A stretch of 45,727 bases of DNA from an uncultured Aquimarina sp. (GCA_937951135.1 CALFCI010000027.1:1-45727); one strand, 5' to 3'. Positions 1 to 9,500 are shown, counted from the first letter of the stretch. Made by a program: numbers and translations. Notes: generated by a model from the sequence alone, not told the origin.

Positions 1-734
1 CTCATTTCTGTGGAGGCATAGGTAGAATACAGTGTGATATCCCATTTTTCTTTAATCTTTTGACCTAAGGTATTGAGATTAAAATCCTGATCTCGTAAGG
101 GTTCTCCGATACAAATGGCTGCTTTTACCGAGGTATTTTCATAATCAATGCCATGTGCCTCTGCATAGGCTATTAATTTAAGTAAAAATGAAGGTACAAC
201 GACTAAATAGGTGGTTTGAAAACGAGCTATCGAATCCCATTGCAATTCTGGAATTCCGGCACCTACACGAACCATCGCTGCTCCTAGTTTCCGAGTACCC
301 AAAAAATACGCTAACCCTGCCATAAACCTACGGTCCAAAGTAGTTGTTAATTGCACTACATCTTCTTTCGTAACCCCAGCGGTGGCAAAAGAAATGGCTT
401 CATTATACGCCAAACGTTCCAAGTCCCCATCCGTTAACGCAAAAGTAACTGGCTTTCCTAAGGTGCCTGAAGTGGTGACATAATCTACAATATCAGATTT
501 TGGTACACATAAAAAATCATTAGTATAGGCCTGTAAATCGTCTTTGGTTGTGATGGGCAATTGCTGTAAATCATCAATCGTGGTGATGGTAGCTATCGCA
601 ATATTATGTTTCAAAAATAGGCGCTGATAATACGGCGAATTCGCTTGTACATAGCGCAACAATTCTTGTAGTTTTTCTTCCTGTAACGCAATGCTATCGG
701 ATTCCTTTGTGTACTCTATCTCCGGAAATTTCAT
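1..734 (-). CDS. Phenylacetate-CoA ligase-like adenylating enzyme (3' end beyond window)
   Basis: Translating the minus strand from the ATG at 734 gives an open frame to base 1, about 244 residues, so the C-terminal part is missing. It begins MKFPEIEYTKESD. It contains the Ser/Thr/Gly-rich nucleotide loop TTSGTLGKPV near residue 82 and a later YASTEM segment, the arrangement seen in the PaaK-type branch of the ANL superfamily (acyl or aryl acid + ATP + CoA or carrier protein). It is the last gene of the minus-strand group that includes the C45 protein, oxidoreductase, exporter and glycosyltransferase. Such ligases are recurrent members of flexirubin/aryl polyene clusters, where activation of the aryl starter is the proposed job; that role is inferred. 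A good promoter lies directly upstream, so it may be transcribed independently. Confidence 0.82.
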   Translation of the reverse strand, partial: MKFPEIEYTKESDSIALQEEKLQELLRYVQANSPYYQRLFLKHNIAIATITTIDDLQQLPITTKDDLQAYTNDFLCVPKSDIVDYVTTSGTLGKPVTFALTDGDLERLAYNEAISFATAGVTKEDVVQLTTTLDRRFMAGLAYFLGTRKLGAAMVRVGAGIPELQWDSIARFQTTYLVVVPSFLLKLIAYAEAHGIDYENTSVKAAICIGEPLRDQDFNLNTLGQKIKEKWDITLYSTYASTEM

Positions 735-738
735 GATG

Positions 739-767
739 CAAATTTAACTATTTTTATTGATGCCCAA
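739..767 (-). promoter_or_regulatory. Bacteroidota promoter for the ligase gene
   Basis: On the minus strand a TTG (plus 765-767) is followed by an 18-base spacer and TAAATTTG (plus 739-746), a full match to the TTG/TAnnTTTG consensus. The -7 element ends only five bases before the ATG at 734, so a transcript from this promoter would be leaderless or nearly so, unless translation starts further in. Confidence 0.55.
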
Positions 768-787
768 TATCTTGTGCTATTTTTGTT

Positions 788-809
788 GAGACACAAGATC
801 TTGTATCTC
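788..809. repeat. Palindromic hairpin, GAGACACAAGA family
   Basis: Arms GAGACACAAGA and TCTTGTATCTC meet without a loop and have one mismatch. The unit resembles the twin hairpins at 13633-13680. It lies between the C45 gene stop and the ligase promoter and could act as a weak terminator. Confidence 0.5.
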
Positions 810-821
810 TATCTTGGGGGT

Positions 822-2489
822 TTATAATTTTCGATAACATTTCTTGATGTATTTCTTTAATTTTCGCTCATCAGGAACCGTTGTTACCTCTCGGCGCTGT
901 GCTTGCTTGAATGCGATGATTGCTTTTTTATATGCTTTATGGGAATAATGGTATGCTCCTATTATAAAATAGGTCGCCCAAAAATTTGGGTTTAAACGTT
1001 CAAAATCTTGTAATTCTTGATCTTCAATCTGCGATTTTTCTTCTGTAGCTATTTCAATACGAGCACCTAATACACGATATGCTTCATAATCGGCATAGGC
1101 TTGTGTCGTAACAAAAGTATCTTCAGGAATGGTTAATGTTTCCTCGGCAACACTAGTTCCATTGGTTGGTGTTTCAAATTTTTTGAATACATCATCTAGA
1201 TCATAGGCCACAAAAGCACCCAACTGATAGGGATTGCTCGACACCCATACTTTCCGTTCTTCGGGTTGAAATACAATCCCGTGATGCGCTAAGAGTTGGT
1301 TTAATGCTTTTTCATTTCCATAGCCAATTTTAGCATTTTGTATCCCTTCTTTGTTCCGTAAAATATCCACCGCTTTACTCGGGTCTAGTTGCTCTTGCTC
1401 CGATAATAATTCGGTCATCCGTTGGTATCGGTATAGGGAATGACTTTCTGCAATGGCTTTTTGGTTGCGCTTATCTTCTGCATAAACTGTACTTTGAAAA
1501 TGATTTGAACACACCAATTGATTTGTGTTTTCAACTTCATATACTCCAAAATTATCTGGAGCGACTTCAATTAGTACCACCTTCTTATCTTTTGCACTTG
1601 CCACCATAATAGATTCGGATACAAAAACTGATCTCTTTTTAGCAATGGCAATGGCTTCCTCTATAGTACTGGCATACTGTAGTATCTCTCGTGTTAAAAT
1701 TGATATTGGCGTTTTAGCACTCAGTGGAATTTTGGACTTACCTGCATTAATAGTTACCGTTAGCCCCGCTGCATTCATTCCGGATAAAGCACCTATCATA
1801 CCCGCCCATCCATAGGTCATAAATTTATGTCCTTTACTGGGGTTCATAAACGTCACTACTTTTTCTTTTGCGAAATCATCCCCTACATTGAAATCAAAAT
1901 TACGACCAATCAGTAGTTGCCCATTTGTTGTTTTATCTCCCCATGCTGCAAAAGAGGTACACCCTACTAACATTAAATCTTGTAACGCATGACCAATATC
2001 ATGTGCACCATGCGCATATAACATCCGGACATAAGGTTCCGCAAAATTGTTATATGCATTAGAAGCATATCGTGAGACTCCATAAATCTCCTGTTTATAC
2101 TCTTCGGGTACATTATGATGTAATTTTCGATTATACCAGGCTACAATTTTACTTAACAGCTTCAAGTAGGCTTTAGAATCAACCATTGTGGTTATTTTTC
2201 CAATAAATGCTTCTTCCTGAATTAAAATCAATTCTCTTGTCAAACTCCCTGCCGCTATACCACGTTCTAAGGGTTCTCCTTCAATATACAATTCCCATAT
2301 ATTGTGGTCATTTTGTTGCAATACATTGTTTGCTAATGTATAATGGGTATCACTATGCTGTATCCTAGTGGTATCTATAGTTTCAATTCCACGAATATCT
2401 GGACGTGCTGCTAGTGATTTTTTAACCCCACATGAAGCCATGATAGTCATCAAAAAAAGTAGGGATATGAATAACCGCCTTTGGATCAT
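822..2489 (-). CDS. C45-family (acyl-CoA:6-APA acyltransferase-like) lipoprotein
   Basis: The 555-residue protein begins with a lipoprotein signal: a hydrophobic stretch followed by lipobox MASC, lipidation at Cys20. The mature part has the N-terminal-nucleophile hydrolase pattern of peptidase family C45, with the likely nucleophile Cys177 in LVGCTSFAAWG followed by GQLLIGRNFDF. The C-terminal ~120 residues look like a TPR-type helical tail (FWATYFIIGAYHYSHKAYKKA). Its start overlaps the stop of the preceding oxidoreductase by four bases (ATGA-type), indicating translational coupling. Proteins of this family recur in flexirubin gene clusters, where an acyl-transfer or hydrolysis step on the pigment is plausible; substrate and reaction are not visible from sequence. 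In true C45 enzymes the Cys is exposed by autoproteolysis; the long N-terminal extension here is compatible with that but not proof. Confidence 0.85.
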   Translation of the reverse strand: MIQRRLFISLLFLMTIMASCGVKKSLAARPDIRGIETIDTTRIQHSDTHYTLANNVLQQNDHNIWELYIEGEPLERGIAAGSLTRELILIQEEAFIGKITTMVDSKAYLKLLSKIVAWYNRKLHHNVPEEYKQEIYGVSRYASNAYNNFAEPYVRMLYAHGAHDIGHALQDLMLVGCTSFAAWGDKTTNGQLLIGRNFDFNVGDDFAKEKVVTFMNPSKGHKFMTYGWAGMIGALSGMNAAGLTVTINAGKSKIPLSAKTPISILTREILQYASTIEEAIAIAKKRSVFVSESIMVASAKDKKVVLIEVAPDNFGVYEVENTNQLVCSNHFQSTVYAEDKRNQKAIAESHSLYRYQRMTELLSEQEQLDPSKAVDILRNKEGIQNAKIGYGNEKALNQLLAHHGIVFQPEERKVWVSSNPYQLGAFVAYDLDDVFKKFETPTNGTSVAEETLTIPEDTFVTTQAYADYEAYRVLGARIEIATEEKSQIEDQELQDFERLNPNFWATYFIIGAYHYSHKAYKKAIIAFKQAQRREVTTVPDERKLKKYIKKCYRKL

Positions 2490-4102
2490 AACGATTGTTC
2501 TTTTGCTGCTAGTCTTTCTTTTATGCGCGCTATTAAATAGTCCCTGCCTAACAATTCACCGCACGTAAGTACTGCACTAATTGTTACCCCAAGAACACCA
2601 TGCATATTTAATCCTTGTCCCGTAAATAACAAATTAGGAATCCGTGTTCTAGGAGATAAAAAAGATTTCATTGGATTCTCGGCATCTTTTACAAAACCAT
2701 ACATACCACCTTCATGACAACCAATATAATCCCGATAGGATAAAGGTGTTGACGCATGTACGGATTGAATACAAGAACGCAGATTTGGAAATTTTTTCTC
2801 TATTTCGCTAAGGTATGCTTCAATCTTACGTGCTTTAAACGCCTCGTAATCTTCTCCTCTTTCATTTTCTATTGCTACTGTATTAAAAGTATCTGTCCAA
2901 GGTTTCATTTCTTCAAATCGCATATACGAGATAGAGGTCAAGTTTTCGGCATATCCTAAATTTTTAGTATCCTCGTTCATTGAAATCAAGTATGCTTCTG
3001 GCCATGTTGCTTCATCATACTCTTGTGTTGTCCATACCTTTTCTGTAGTTTTAGTATGGTAATAGTTATGGTTATTATATGGAACTGTTTTAGGTTTAAA
3101 GACAATATATATGCTAAATGACGAAATTACACTTTCTGTACTTTGAATGCGTTTAAAATACAATTTCCGGAAGCGTTCTTTTCCTACTATTTGTAATGTG
3201 AGTTTAGGATCAACATTAGATATAAACTGATCCCCATAAAAAGTGTCATTTTTAGTTGTAGAAACCGATACCAATTGGTCTTCTTCAAAATTAAAACGAT
3301 TTACTTCTTGATATTTCTGAATCGTCCCTCCTAGACTTCGAAACTTTTTTACTAATAATTTAGCGATCTGGCTCCCTCCTTTTACACAACGCCATGCACT
3401 CTCCATATATGAGTTTACCGATAATGCATGTACATAAAAAGGCGTTTTTTCTGGATCTCCAGCATACAATAAATTAGACCCTGCTAATATGGCTCTTAAT
3501 TTTACGTTTTGGGTTATACTATCGATATAGTCCTTTGCCTTTAAGGTCAATAGCGCTTCTCCATAACTATAATCACCGGCTTCTAAATTATATAATGGAA
3601 ACTGATAACAGGCTTCTTTTATTTTTTCTACATACTGTTGTAATGCGTCGATTTCTTCCGGAAAATGTTTTGCTAATTGTATTACAAAATTTTCATGCCC
3701 TTGCGCATGAGGATACGCTACAGGATCATTTTCAAATGTAATCTTATCATACGCATCAACATCCATCTGAACAATCTTAAGATCATCCATAATATCTAAA
3801 TATTGAAAATACTGATGTAAATTTTGACCCTTTCCTAATCCTCCAATGTAGTGCACTCCAGTATCAAAAATATTTTTATCTCTTACAAAAGTCTGTAGGT
3901 TCCCTCCAAACTGATTGTTTTTTTCTAAGACACATACTTTTTTTCCCTCTTTTGCAAGGATGTTAGCAGCTACTAATCCTCCTAATCCACTACCAATAAT
4001 AACAACATCAAATTTTTCTTTCAAATCAATTCTTTTTTCTAAAGGATGAGTCGAGACAAGAGACAATACCGAATCCTCGGGAAAGACTAAAAAAACAAAC
4101 AA
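2486..4102 (-). CDS. CrtI/phytoene-desaturase-like FAD-dependent oxidoreductase
   Basis: A Rossmann FAD site (VVIIGSGLGGLVAANILA, residues 33-50) is followed by the LEKNNQFGGNLQTF segment of the carotenoid-desaturase/retinol-saturase family. The C-terminus carries the typical FTGQGLNMHGVLGVTISA flavin-binding motif. Length (~510-538 aa) fits the family. The longest frame starts with TTG at 4102. Family members usually begin a few residues before the Rossmann strand, so the TTG at 4024 (LKEKFDVV) is an alternative start and my preferred one; no ATG is available in frame. It overlaps the downstream C45 gene by four bases. In aryl polyene-dialkylresorcinol clusters a CrtI-like protein is a regular component, so pigment maturation is the inferred role; a carotenoid role is less likely without crtB or crtZ in view. 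Confidence 0.85.
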   Translation of the reverse strand: MFVFLVFPEDSVLSLVSTHPLEKRIDLKEKFDVVIIGSGLGGLVAANILAKEGKKVCVLEKNNQFGGNLQTFVRDKNIFDTGVHYIGGLGKGQNLHQYFQYLDIMDDLKIVQMDVDAYDKITFENDPVAYPHAQGHENFVIQLAKHFPEEIDALQQYVEKIKEACYQFPLYNLEAGDYSYGEALLTLKAKDYIDSITQNVKLRAILAGSNLLYAGDPEKTPFYVHALSVNSYMESAWRCVKGGSQIAKLLVKKFRSLGGTIQKYQEVNRFNFEEDQLVSVSTTKNDTFYGDQFISNVDPKLTLQIVGKERFRKLYFKRIQSTESVISSFSIYIVFKPKTVPYNNHNYYHTKTTEKVWTTQEYDEATWPEAYLISMNEDTKNLGYAENLTSISYMRFEEMKPWTDTFNTVAIENERGEDYEAFKARKIEAYLSEIEKKFPNLRSCIQSVHASTPLSYRDYIGCHEGGMYGFVKDAENPMKSFLSPRTRIPNLLFTGQGLNMHGVLGVTISAVLTCGELLGRDYLIARIKERLAAKEQSL

Positions 4103-4129
4103 CTATTCTTTTGATCATGAAATTCTATT

Positions 4130-4177
4130 TTTAGTACTGAAAACCAAATCAGTATGCTTTTTTGTCGTGTACTTAAA
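4130..4177. repeat. Short inverted repeat resembling the ends of the GTACATGAC element
   Basis: TTTAGTACTGAAAA at 4130-4143 faces GTCGTGTACTTAAA ending at 4177. The right arm read on the minus strand (AAGTACACGACAAAAAA) resembles the terminal repeat of the elements at 24122, 25776 and 35676. It could be an internally deleted copy or simply a stem-loop between the exporter and oxidoreductase genes. Confidence 0.3.
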
Positions 4178-4331
4178 GTAAACATCTAAAAAAACATTCA
4201 GCACCTTTTACAAAAAATAGAGAGGAGAACTTAGACAAGAGGTCGCGGAATCTTAAAATATTCATGCACAACTAAAAAGATAGACAACTCCACAAGCTCA
4301 TCTCTTTTTTCTTAATTCCCTAAAACAACAC

Positions 4332-4394
4332 TATTCTCTATTCTCTCTTTTCTATATTCTCTTTTCTATTCTCTATGTTCTATGTTCTATTCAA
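4332..4394. repeat. Degenerate heptamer tandem array
   Basis: Eight consecutive 7-mers stay in perfect register from 4332 to 4387: TATTCTC twice, TCTTTTC, TATATTC, TCTTTTC, TATTCTC, then TATGTTC twice. A ninth (TATTCAA) runs into the stop codon of the exporter gene at 4391-4393. The words differ but the period of seven and the shared pyrimidine frame (T..NNTC or CTC) are kept. Function unknown. Confidence 0.85.
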
Positions 4395-7300
4395 AAATTC
4401 TTATCCAATACAATCATTCCATTTTCATTCATCACTTCACTAAACTGATCTCGAAGTATTAATGGTAATTCAAACGGTGCTGAGCAAATAATAATACGCT
4501 GTACTTGATTTCCTATTAACGCTGTTACCACCTCTTCTGATATTGATGTATTTGTTCGAAACAAAAATACATTAATTTTATTCGAAGTCAAATCCCGATC
4601 CGACATAAAGGTAATCTCATTACGCTGTGTTGAATAGCATTGCTTCGCTATAGAAAGCTGTGTTTCGCTGGTCAATACACCAGTACATTTTGCGTATGGT
4701 TTTTTAAAACTAAGATAGATGGCTGCTAGCCCATAGTCATTACTATAAACACCTATAGTATCATAGGTATTTATGAACTTTGCAATCGTATACAACTGTT
4801 CTTTATGTAGTTTTAAATCCTTTTTTACAGCATTGAAACATTTCTTGTATCGATAATTATTCAATAGTGGTGCATCAAAATAAGATATTCCCTCTGCAGT
4901 TTCTTGTATGGCTACATATTGATCTTTACAATATGTGCTTATTTTTTTAGTCCGCTCGGCATACCCCGTTCCATAGGTTGTTTGATCTTGAGTAATTCGT
5001 GGTAAAATATGAATATTTAATGCCCCATTATGGATTACAAAGTCTCCTTTGGGAGATAGTTTATGAGCTCCATGAATAATTACGGGTACGATGTCTATCC
5101 CTAATTCTTCTGCCAGATAAAATGATCCTTTATGAAATCGACTCATTTTAGCTGTTTGTGTACGGGAACCTTCTGGAAAAGCTATCAAACTATATCCTTG
5201 CATTACCTTTTCTCTTAAATGAGTTACCCCTTCTTCTATCCCAGAGGATACCGGATAAAATCCTGCTAACCGCACTGCTTTTCCAAAAACTTTAGAGTTA
5301 TAGACCCAATCTTTTACTAAATAAATTAATTTGGGATGTAAAATGCCTACGGAAAGAATATCTAAAAAGGAGGCATGATTGGCAATGATAATACACGGCC
5401 TACTAAAGTCTTCTTGATGTGGATTGTGGATTTTTCTTTTAAACAAGGGGTTAGAGGTTAGTACTGATCCCATTAATTTGGAAACTACCCGATGAAAAAA
5501 TGACATTTTCGTTGCCTTCGCAACAGGAAACCATGGTATGAGTAAACTACTCAATATAGACACTGTAAATCCGCCTATAATGAAGTACCCAAAACTCCAT
5601 ATTGCCAATAGAGTTTGTCCGAATTGTAATGGTTCTAATCCTTTTTTTGCACGATTGGTAATACATGCGTTAAAGAGTAAAGGTTGAATGGTAAATGATA
5701 CCATAACGGCTGTTATGATCCCTATAAGAGATACTGTTGCTATAGAACGTAACGCTGGATGTTTTGCGAAAATTAACACCCCTATGCCCAATACTGTGGT
5801 AATTACAGAGAGTAGTATTGATGTTTTATACGTGTGTAATTCTTTTACTCCATACTCATACTCTTTGATTAAACCATTGGTAATAAATATACTATAGTCT
5901 ACTCCTAAGCCAAAAATAAAAGTAGATATAATCACATTAAAAATATTAAAGTCAATATCCAACAGGCGCATAATCCCTAATGTAATCACCCAAGTAATCG
6001 CTATAGGAGCTGCCGTAAGTAGTGTTAACACAACATCTTTATAAAAGAAGAATAGCAAAAGTAACACGGCTATTAGTGAATAGCTGATAAGGCTATTGAA
6101 ATCATTTTTTAAGTTCCCTAATAACTGCTCATTTAATTGTTTTCGATCAATGACTACGGTATTCTTTTGGGTATTTAAAGCTTTACCTATCTGATCTGCA
6201 TTTTCATGTTTTACTTTTATAGCGGTTACTACAGTCGCAAAACCCTCTTGTTCTGAGACAAACTCATCTAGATATAATTCTTTAATCGCTTTATATTCCT
6301 GATACGCTATTGGTGTATATGACTGCTTTATTTTGGTATAAAAACTATCAAAAGCTTCAGGCTTAAATCCTTTTTCTATTCCGTTCTCTTTTAGCAATGT
6401 TATCGCAGTTTCTCTCCGTTGATTGTCCCAAAATGAATTCCATATCCTAATTTTTTCTTCTTGTACTTCTTGAGAAAGTACGACGCCACCAATCGAACTG
6501 TAATTGATGAGTTCTTGATTGGATTTTTTTACTGCTAATATCTGATGTAAATTATTATTGGCATTAAGGGCTTCATTTAGATTCGTACCATGACTTACGA
6601 TGTACATTGATTTTGCACTGTTATTATTGATACGATCAAGGTCTGCCTCTGCTTTGACTAACCCTTCGGGTTGAAAATTCATAGCACTGAGGTTTGTATT
6701 AAACCCAACCTCTTTAAAAAGAAAAAGACCAACACAGCACGCGATAACAATACTGCCAATTATAATTTTACTGGTATGAAAATTAAAATTTGAAACGGTA
6801 TCTATTATTGTTTTTTTCGAAGTCTCTTTTTGTGTTGAAAAACGATACGCTTGTGGTATAAAAACAAGTGCAAAAACCGATGCGCCGATCACACTAATCG
6901 CTGCAAAAACTCCAAGATCATTTAAGGCTTCTGATTTGACAAATAACAAACATAAGAATGCAACCGCTGTAGTTAAGCTACTCATGAGTATAGGCAAAGA
7001 CACATCGCTATACAACGTCTCAATATTCCTATTGTTTCTAAAATGTGTCAAAATATGTAATGAATAATCTAGTGTTATTCCGAGCAACACAGAGCCAATG
7101 CCTAGTGAGATTGCAGAAATTTGTCCTTTCCAAAGGTATAGTATTGCGATGGCTAGTAGAGCACCAAAAATTGTTGGTGTAAAAATGAGTAAGGGCACTG
7201 TTATTTTTCGATAAAATAGCACCAAAATAATCAGTAAGATACTCATTGCTATACTTATGGTAAGCTGTATGTCTTGTTTGATTTGTGTTGCATTGGCTAC

Positions 7301-8068
7301 TGCATATAAGGTAGATCCAAACAGAGCTGCATTAACGGTTTCATATTTGGTATTTAAGGCTGTAGTTAATTGCTCTAATTGTTGTACAAAAATGGTGTTT
7401 TCGGCAGTTTCGTTTGTAGCTAATGCCGGAGTGATAAATAACAATAGATTTTTATGATCCTTGGTGACTAAAAATCCATTGTATAGATCGTAATTATCGC
7501 CTAACTGTAATTGTGCTAACTTTTTCAAACCTACAGGGGTTAACGACAAAGGGTCCTTCACCAAGTATTGTTTGGTGATAAGTCCTGCTGGAGAAAGTAA
7601 TGTTTTATAATTATTTTCAATGATATTCGTTATCGAATCGGCATTCAACTTGTGCGCTAAATTGGTATAATCGTCTTCCGATAAAAACAAAGGAAGGTGC
7701 TCATATACAAAATCATACACCTTCATAATATTCCCTTCGGCTACCTTGCCTTGTATATTTTTTACATACATTGGCAATTGTACTGATACACTGTCGATAT
7801 ACTCCTGAGCGTATTGTGTAAGGGCTTCGGGGTCTTCATTAGTTACACTAAGATTGACTACAATCTTATCGGTAAACGAAACGGTTTCTAATACTTTTTG
7901 AGTAATTGCAGCAGATTTGCTATCGGGTATTAATTGGGTGATGTCTTCTTCAAAACCAATCCGACTTGCTAAAAAACCTAATCCCAAAAACAATACAACC
8001 ACCCCTATCCAACTGACGTAGCCTAATCGTTGAAGTTTATAGTATATCCTTAAAAAAAAATGATGCAT
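4391..8068 (-). CDS. MMPL/RND exporter fused to PlsC-like acyltransferase and a C-terminal Rossmann-like domain
   Basis: At 1225 residues this is a three-part fusion. Residues 1 to ~870 form an RND/MMPL transporter: an N-terminal membrane helix, a large periplasmic loop (DEDITQLIPDS region), several helices including GLGVDYSIFI and GIGSVLLGITLDYSL, and a second loop. Residues ~885-1040 are a 1-acyl-glycerol-3-phosphate acyltransferase domain with the HX4D motif NHASFLD (His898, Asp903) and FPEGSRT near 964. The final ~170 residues show alternating strands and helices (TIGVYSNDYGLAAIYL) like a degenerate SAM-methyltransferase fold, without a clean GxGxG. Its start is immediately adjacent to the stop of the glycosyltransferase gene. 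In flexirubin clusters such exporters are thought to carry acylated pigment or precursors to the outer membrane; that function is inferred. Confidence 0.88.
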   Translation of the reverse strand: MHHFFLRIYYKLQRLGYVSWIGVVVLFLGLGFLASRIGFEEDITQLIPDSKSAAITQKVLETVSFTDKIVVNLSVTNEDPEALTQYAQEYIDSVSVQLPMYVKNIQGKVAEGNIMKVYDFVYEHLPLFLSEDDYTNLAHKLNADSITNIIENNYKTLLSPAGLITKQYLVKDPLSLTPVGLKKLAQLQLGDNYDLYNGFLVTKDHKNLLLFITPALATNETAENTIFVQQLEQLTTALNTKYETVNAALFGSTLYAVANATQIKQDIQLTISIAMSILLIILVLFYRKITVPLLIFTPTIFGALLAIAILYLWKGQISAISLGIGSVLLGITLDYSLHILTHFRNNRNIETLYSDVSLPILMSSLTTAVAFLCLLFVKSEALNDLGVFAAISVIGASVFALVFIPQAYRFSTQKETSKKTIIDTVSNFNFHTSKIIIGSIVIACCVGLFLFKEVGFNTNLSAMNFQPEGLVKAEADLDRINNNSAKSMYIVSHGTNLNEALNANNNLHQILAVKKSNQELINYSSIGGVVLSQEVQEEKIRIWNSFWDNQRRETAITLLKENGIEKGFKPEAFDSFYTKIKQSYTPIAYQEYKAIKELYLDEFVSEQEGFATVVTAIKVKHENADQIGKALNTQKNTVVIDRKQLNEQLLGNLKNDFNSLISYSLIAVLLLLFFFYKDVVLTLLTAAPIAITWVITLGIMRLLDIDFNIFNVIISTFIFGLGVDYSIFITNGLIKEYEYGVKELHTYKTSILLSVITTVLGIGVLIFAKHPALRSIATVSLIGIITAVMVSFTIQPLLFNACITNRAKKGLEPLQFGQTLLAIWSFGYFIIGGFTVSILSSLLIPWFPVAKATKMSFFHRVVSKLMGSVLTSNPLFKRKIHNPHQEDFSRPCIIIANHASFLDILSVGILHPKLIYLVKDWVYNSKVFGKAVRLAGFYPVSSGIEEGVTHLREKVMQGYSLIAFPEGSRTQTAKMSRFHKGSFYLAEELGIDIVPVIIHGAHKLSPKGDFVIHNGALNIHILPRITQDQTTYGTGYAERTKKISTYCKDQYVAIQETAEGISYFDAPLLNNYRYKKCFNAVKKDLKLHKEQLYTIAKFINTYDTIGVYSNDYGLAAIYLSFKKPYAKCTGVLTSETQLSIAKQCYSTQRNEITFMSDRDLTSNKINVFLFRTNTSISEEVVTALIGNQVQRIIICSAPFELPLILRDQFSEVMNENGMIVLDKNF

Positions 8069-9268
8069 TTATTGGTCTTGTTTTTGAGTATTTCTAAAGC
8101 TAAAATACAAATATGATGAGACTCCCAAAACTAAAGTGACTAGGAGTGCTAAAAATAGGCTTCCGATAAGGTATTGGGTTACGCCTTTAAACATATCTCC
8201 TCCTGATCGTATAGCTTCTATATCTAGTGCCATGTCCATTTCTCGTCCCATGATAAGAGCTCCTAGTTGATAACTTATATATACAATAAAAGGAATTACT
8301 GGTGGAATACTAATGTTGGAGCATAAAAATGCAACAGCCTTATTGAGTTTAAAAAGTGTCGCTAAGCTTAGTACCAATACCGTCTGCAATCCCCAAAGCG
8401 GAGCTATTCCGATAAAAACACCAAGCATAATTGCTGCGGATTTTTTTAAAGGTGGGTCATCACTTTTTAGAATTTCTTCTCTCCAAACGGTTTTAAATCC
8501 TTTTTTTTTTAAAGTGAATAGTAATCGTTTTGGAAGATACCATAGCAAGGTTAGAATGACTAACCAAGTATTAAGAATACTAATTCGTGTAAAATCCTGA
8601 AATGGTCTAAAATGTGATACGCGCTCGTCGGGATCGTATAATACCTGAATCGGAATATTACGCACCGTAACATTTCGCCATGCTAATTTTACAATAACCT
8701 CGATTTCTAACTCAAATTTTCGAGTAAATAACGACATCTTTTTAATGACGTCTAATGGATATAAGCGAAATCCAGATTGTGTATCGGTAAGCTTAATTCC
8801 AGTTTCTATATAATACCAAAAATTAGAAAATTTATTTCCAAAACTACTTTTTCCGGGTACAGAAGGATCATCCATCTTTCGAGAACCTATAAGTACTAAG
8901 GGTTGTTTGGGGTCTTGCTGTTTTAATTCCTTTAGAAACAATGGAAGATCACTCGGAAAATGTTGCCCATCACTATCAATAGTTATAGCATATTGATATC
9001 CCAAAGCAATTGCCTTTTTAAACCCAGCTCTAAGCGCCATTCCTTTCCCTTTATTTTGTGGAAAAGTAATGATCTCAACCTCTTGATAGGTTCCTAATAG
9101 TGTAGTAGTACCATCGGTAGCTCCGTCATTAACAATAATGACATGTTGCGTTTGTGCTAATACACCATCAACTACACGCTGCAATGTCTTTTCATTATTA
9201 TATGTAGGTATAATAACGCAGCAATGCAAGGTTTCAAATAAAGTGTTGTGCGTTGGGCTTTGTGTCAA
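8069..9268 (-). CDS. Family 2 glycosyltransferase with C-terminal DUF2062
   Basis: Residues 15-230 are a GT-A glycosyltransferase like dolichol-phosphate mannosyltransferases: VIIPTYNN at 18-25, VNDGATDGT at 46-54, IDSDGQH (metal-binding DxD-like) at 97-103 and DTQSGFRLYP later. Residues ~245-390 are a DUF2062 membrane domain with hydrophobic helices (IMLGVFIGIAPLWGLQTVL). The start is a TTG at 9268; no in-frame ATG precedes the catalytic domain, so the TTG is likely real. It is the first visible gene of the flexirubin-like minus-strand group and is followed without spacing by the exporter. GT2-DUF2062 proteins are a regular feature of these clusters although the flexirubin pigment itself is not a glycoside, so its acceptor is unknown. 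Confidence 0.87.
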   Translation of the reverse strand: MTQSPTHNTLFETLHCCVIIPTYNNEKTLQRVVDGVLAQTQHVIIVNDGATDGTTTLLGTYQEVEIITFPQNKGKGMALRAGFKKAIALGYQYAITIDSDGQHFPSDLPLFLKELKQQDPKQPLVLIGSRKMDDPSVPGKSSFGNKFSNFWYYIETGIKLTDTQSGFRLYPLDVIKKMSLFTRKFELEIEVIVKLAWRNVTVRNIPIQVLYDPDERVSHFRPFQDFTRISILNTWLVILTLLWYLPKRLLFTLKKKGFKTVWREEILKSDDPPLKKSAAIMLGVFIGIAPLWGLQTVLVLSLATLFKLNKAVAFLCSNISIPPVIPFIVYISYQLGALIMGREMDMALDIEAIRSGGDMFKGVTQYLIGSLFLALLVTLVLGVSSYLYFSFRNTQKQDQ

Positions 9269-9500
9269 AATTTATAAATTGAATGTAAAAATAAAATAAT
9301 TCGGTAGTAAACCGGTATTATCCTTTACAAATTCATGACATGTTACGAAATGAATATAATCTCAATACATGGCTAGCAAGCTATCACGCTGCTAAACATT
9401 TCTAGAAATAGTAGTTTTAAAAACCTAATTTATTTCTACAGTTGAGAACGTTTTTGAATTCAAAAAACACTATAAATTGAACATCTGAATGACTGTTACT

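Noticed and set aside
1..9268. Carotenoid biosynthesis cluster
   Set aside because: Only the CrtI-like protein would fit; phytoene synthase and hydroxylase are absent and the other genes match flexirubin clusters.
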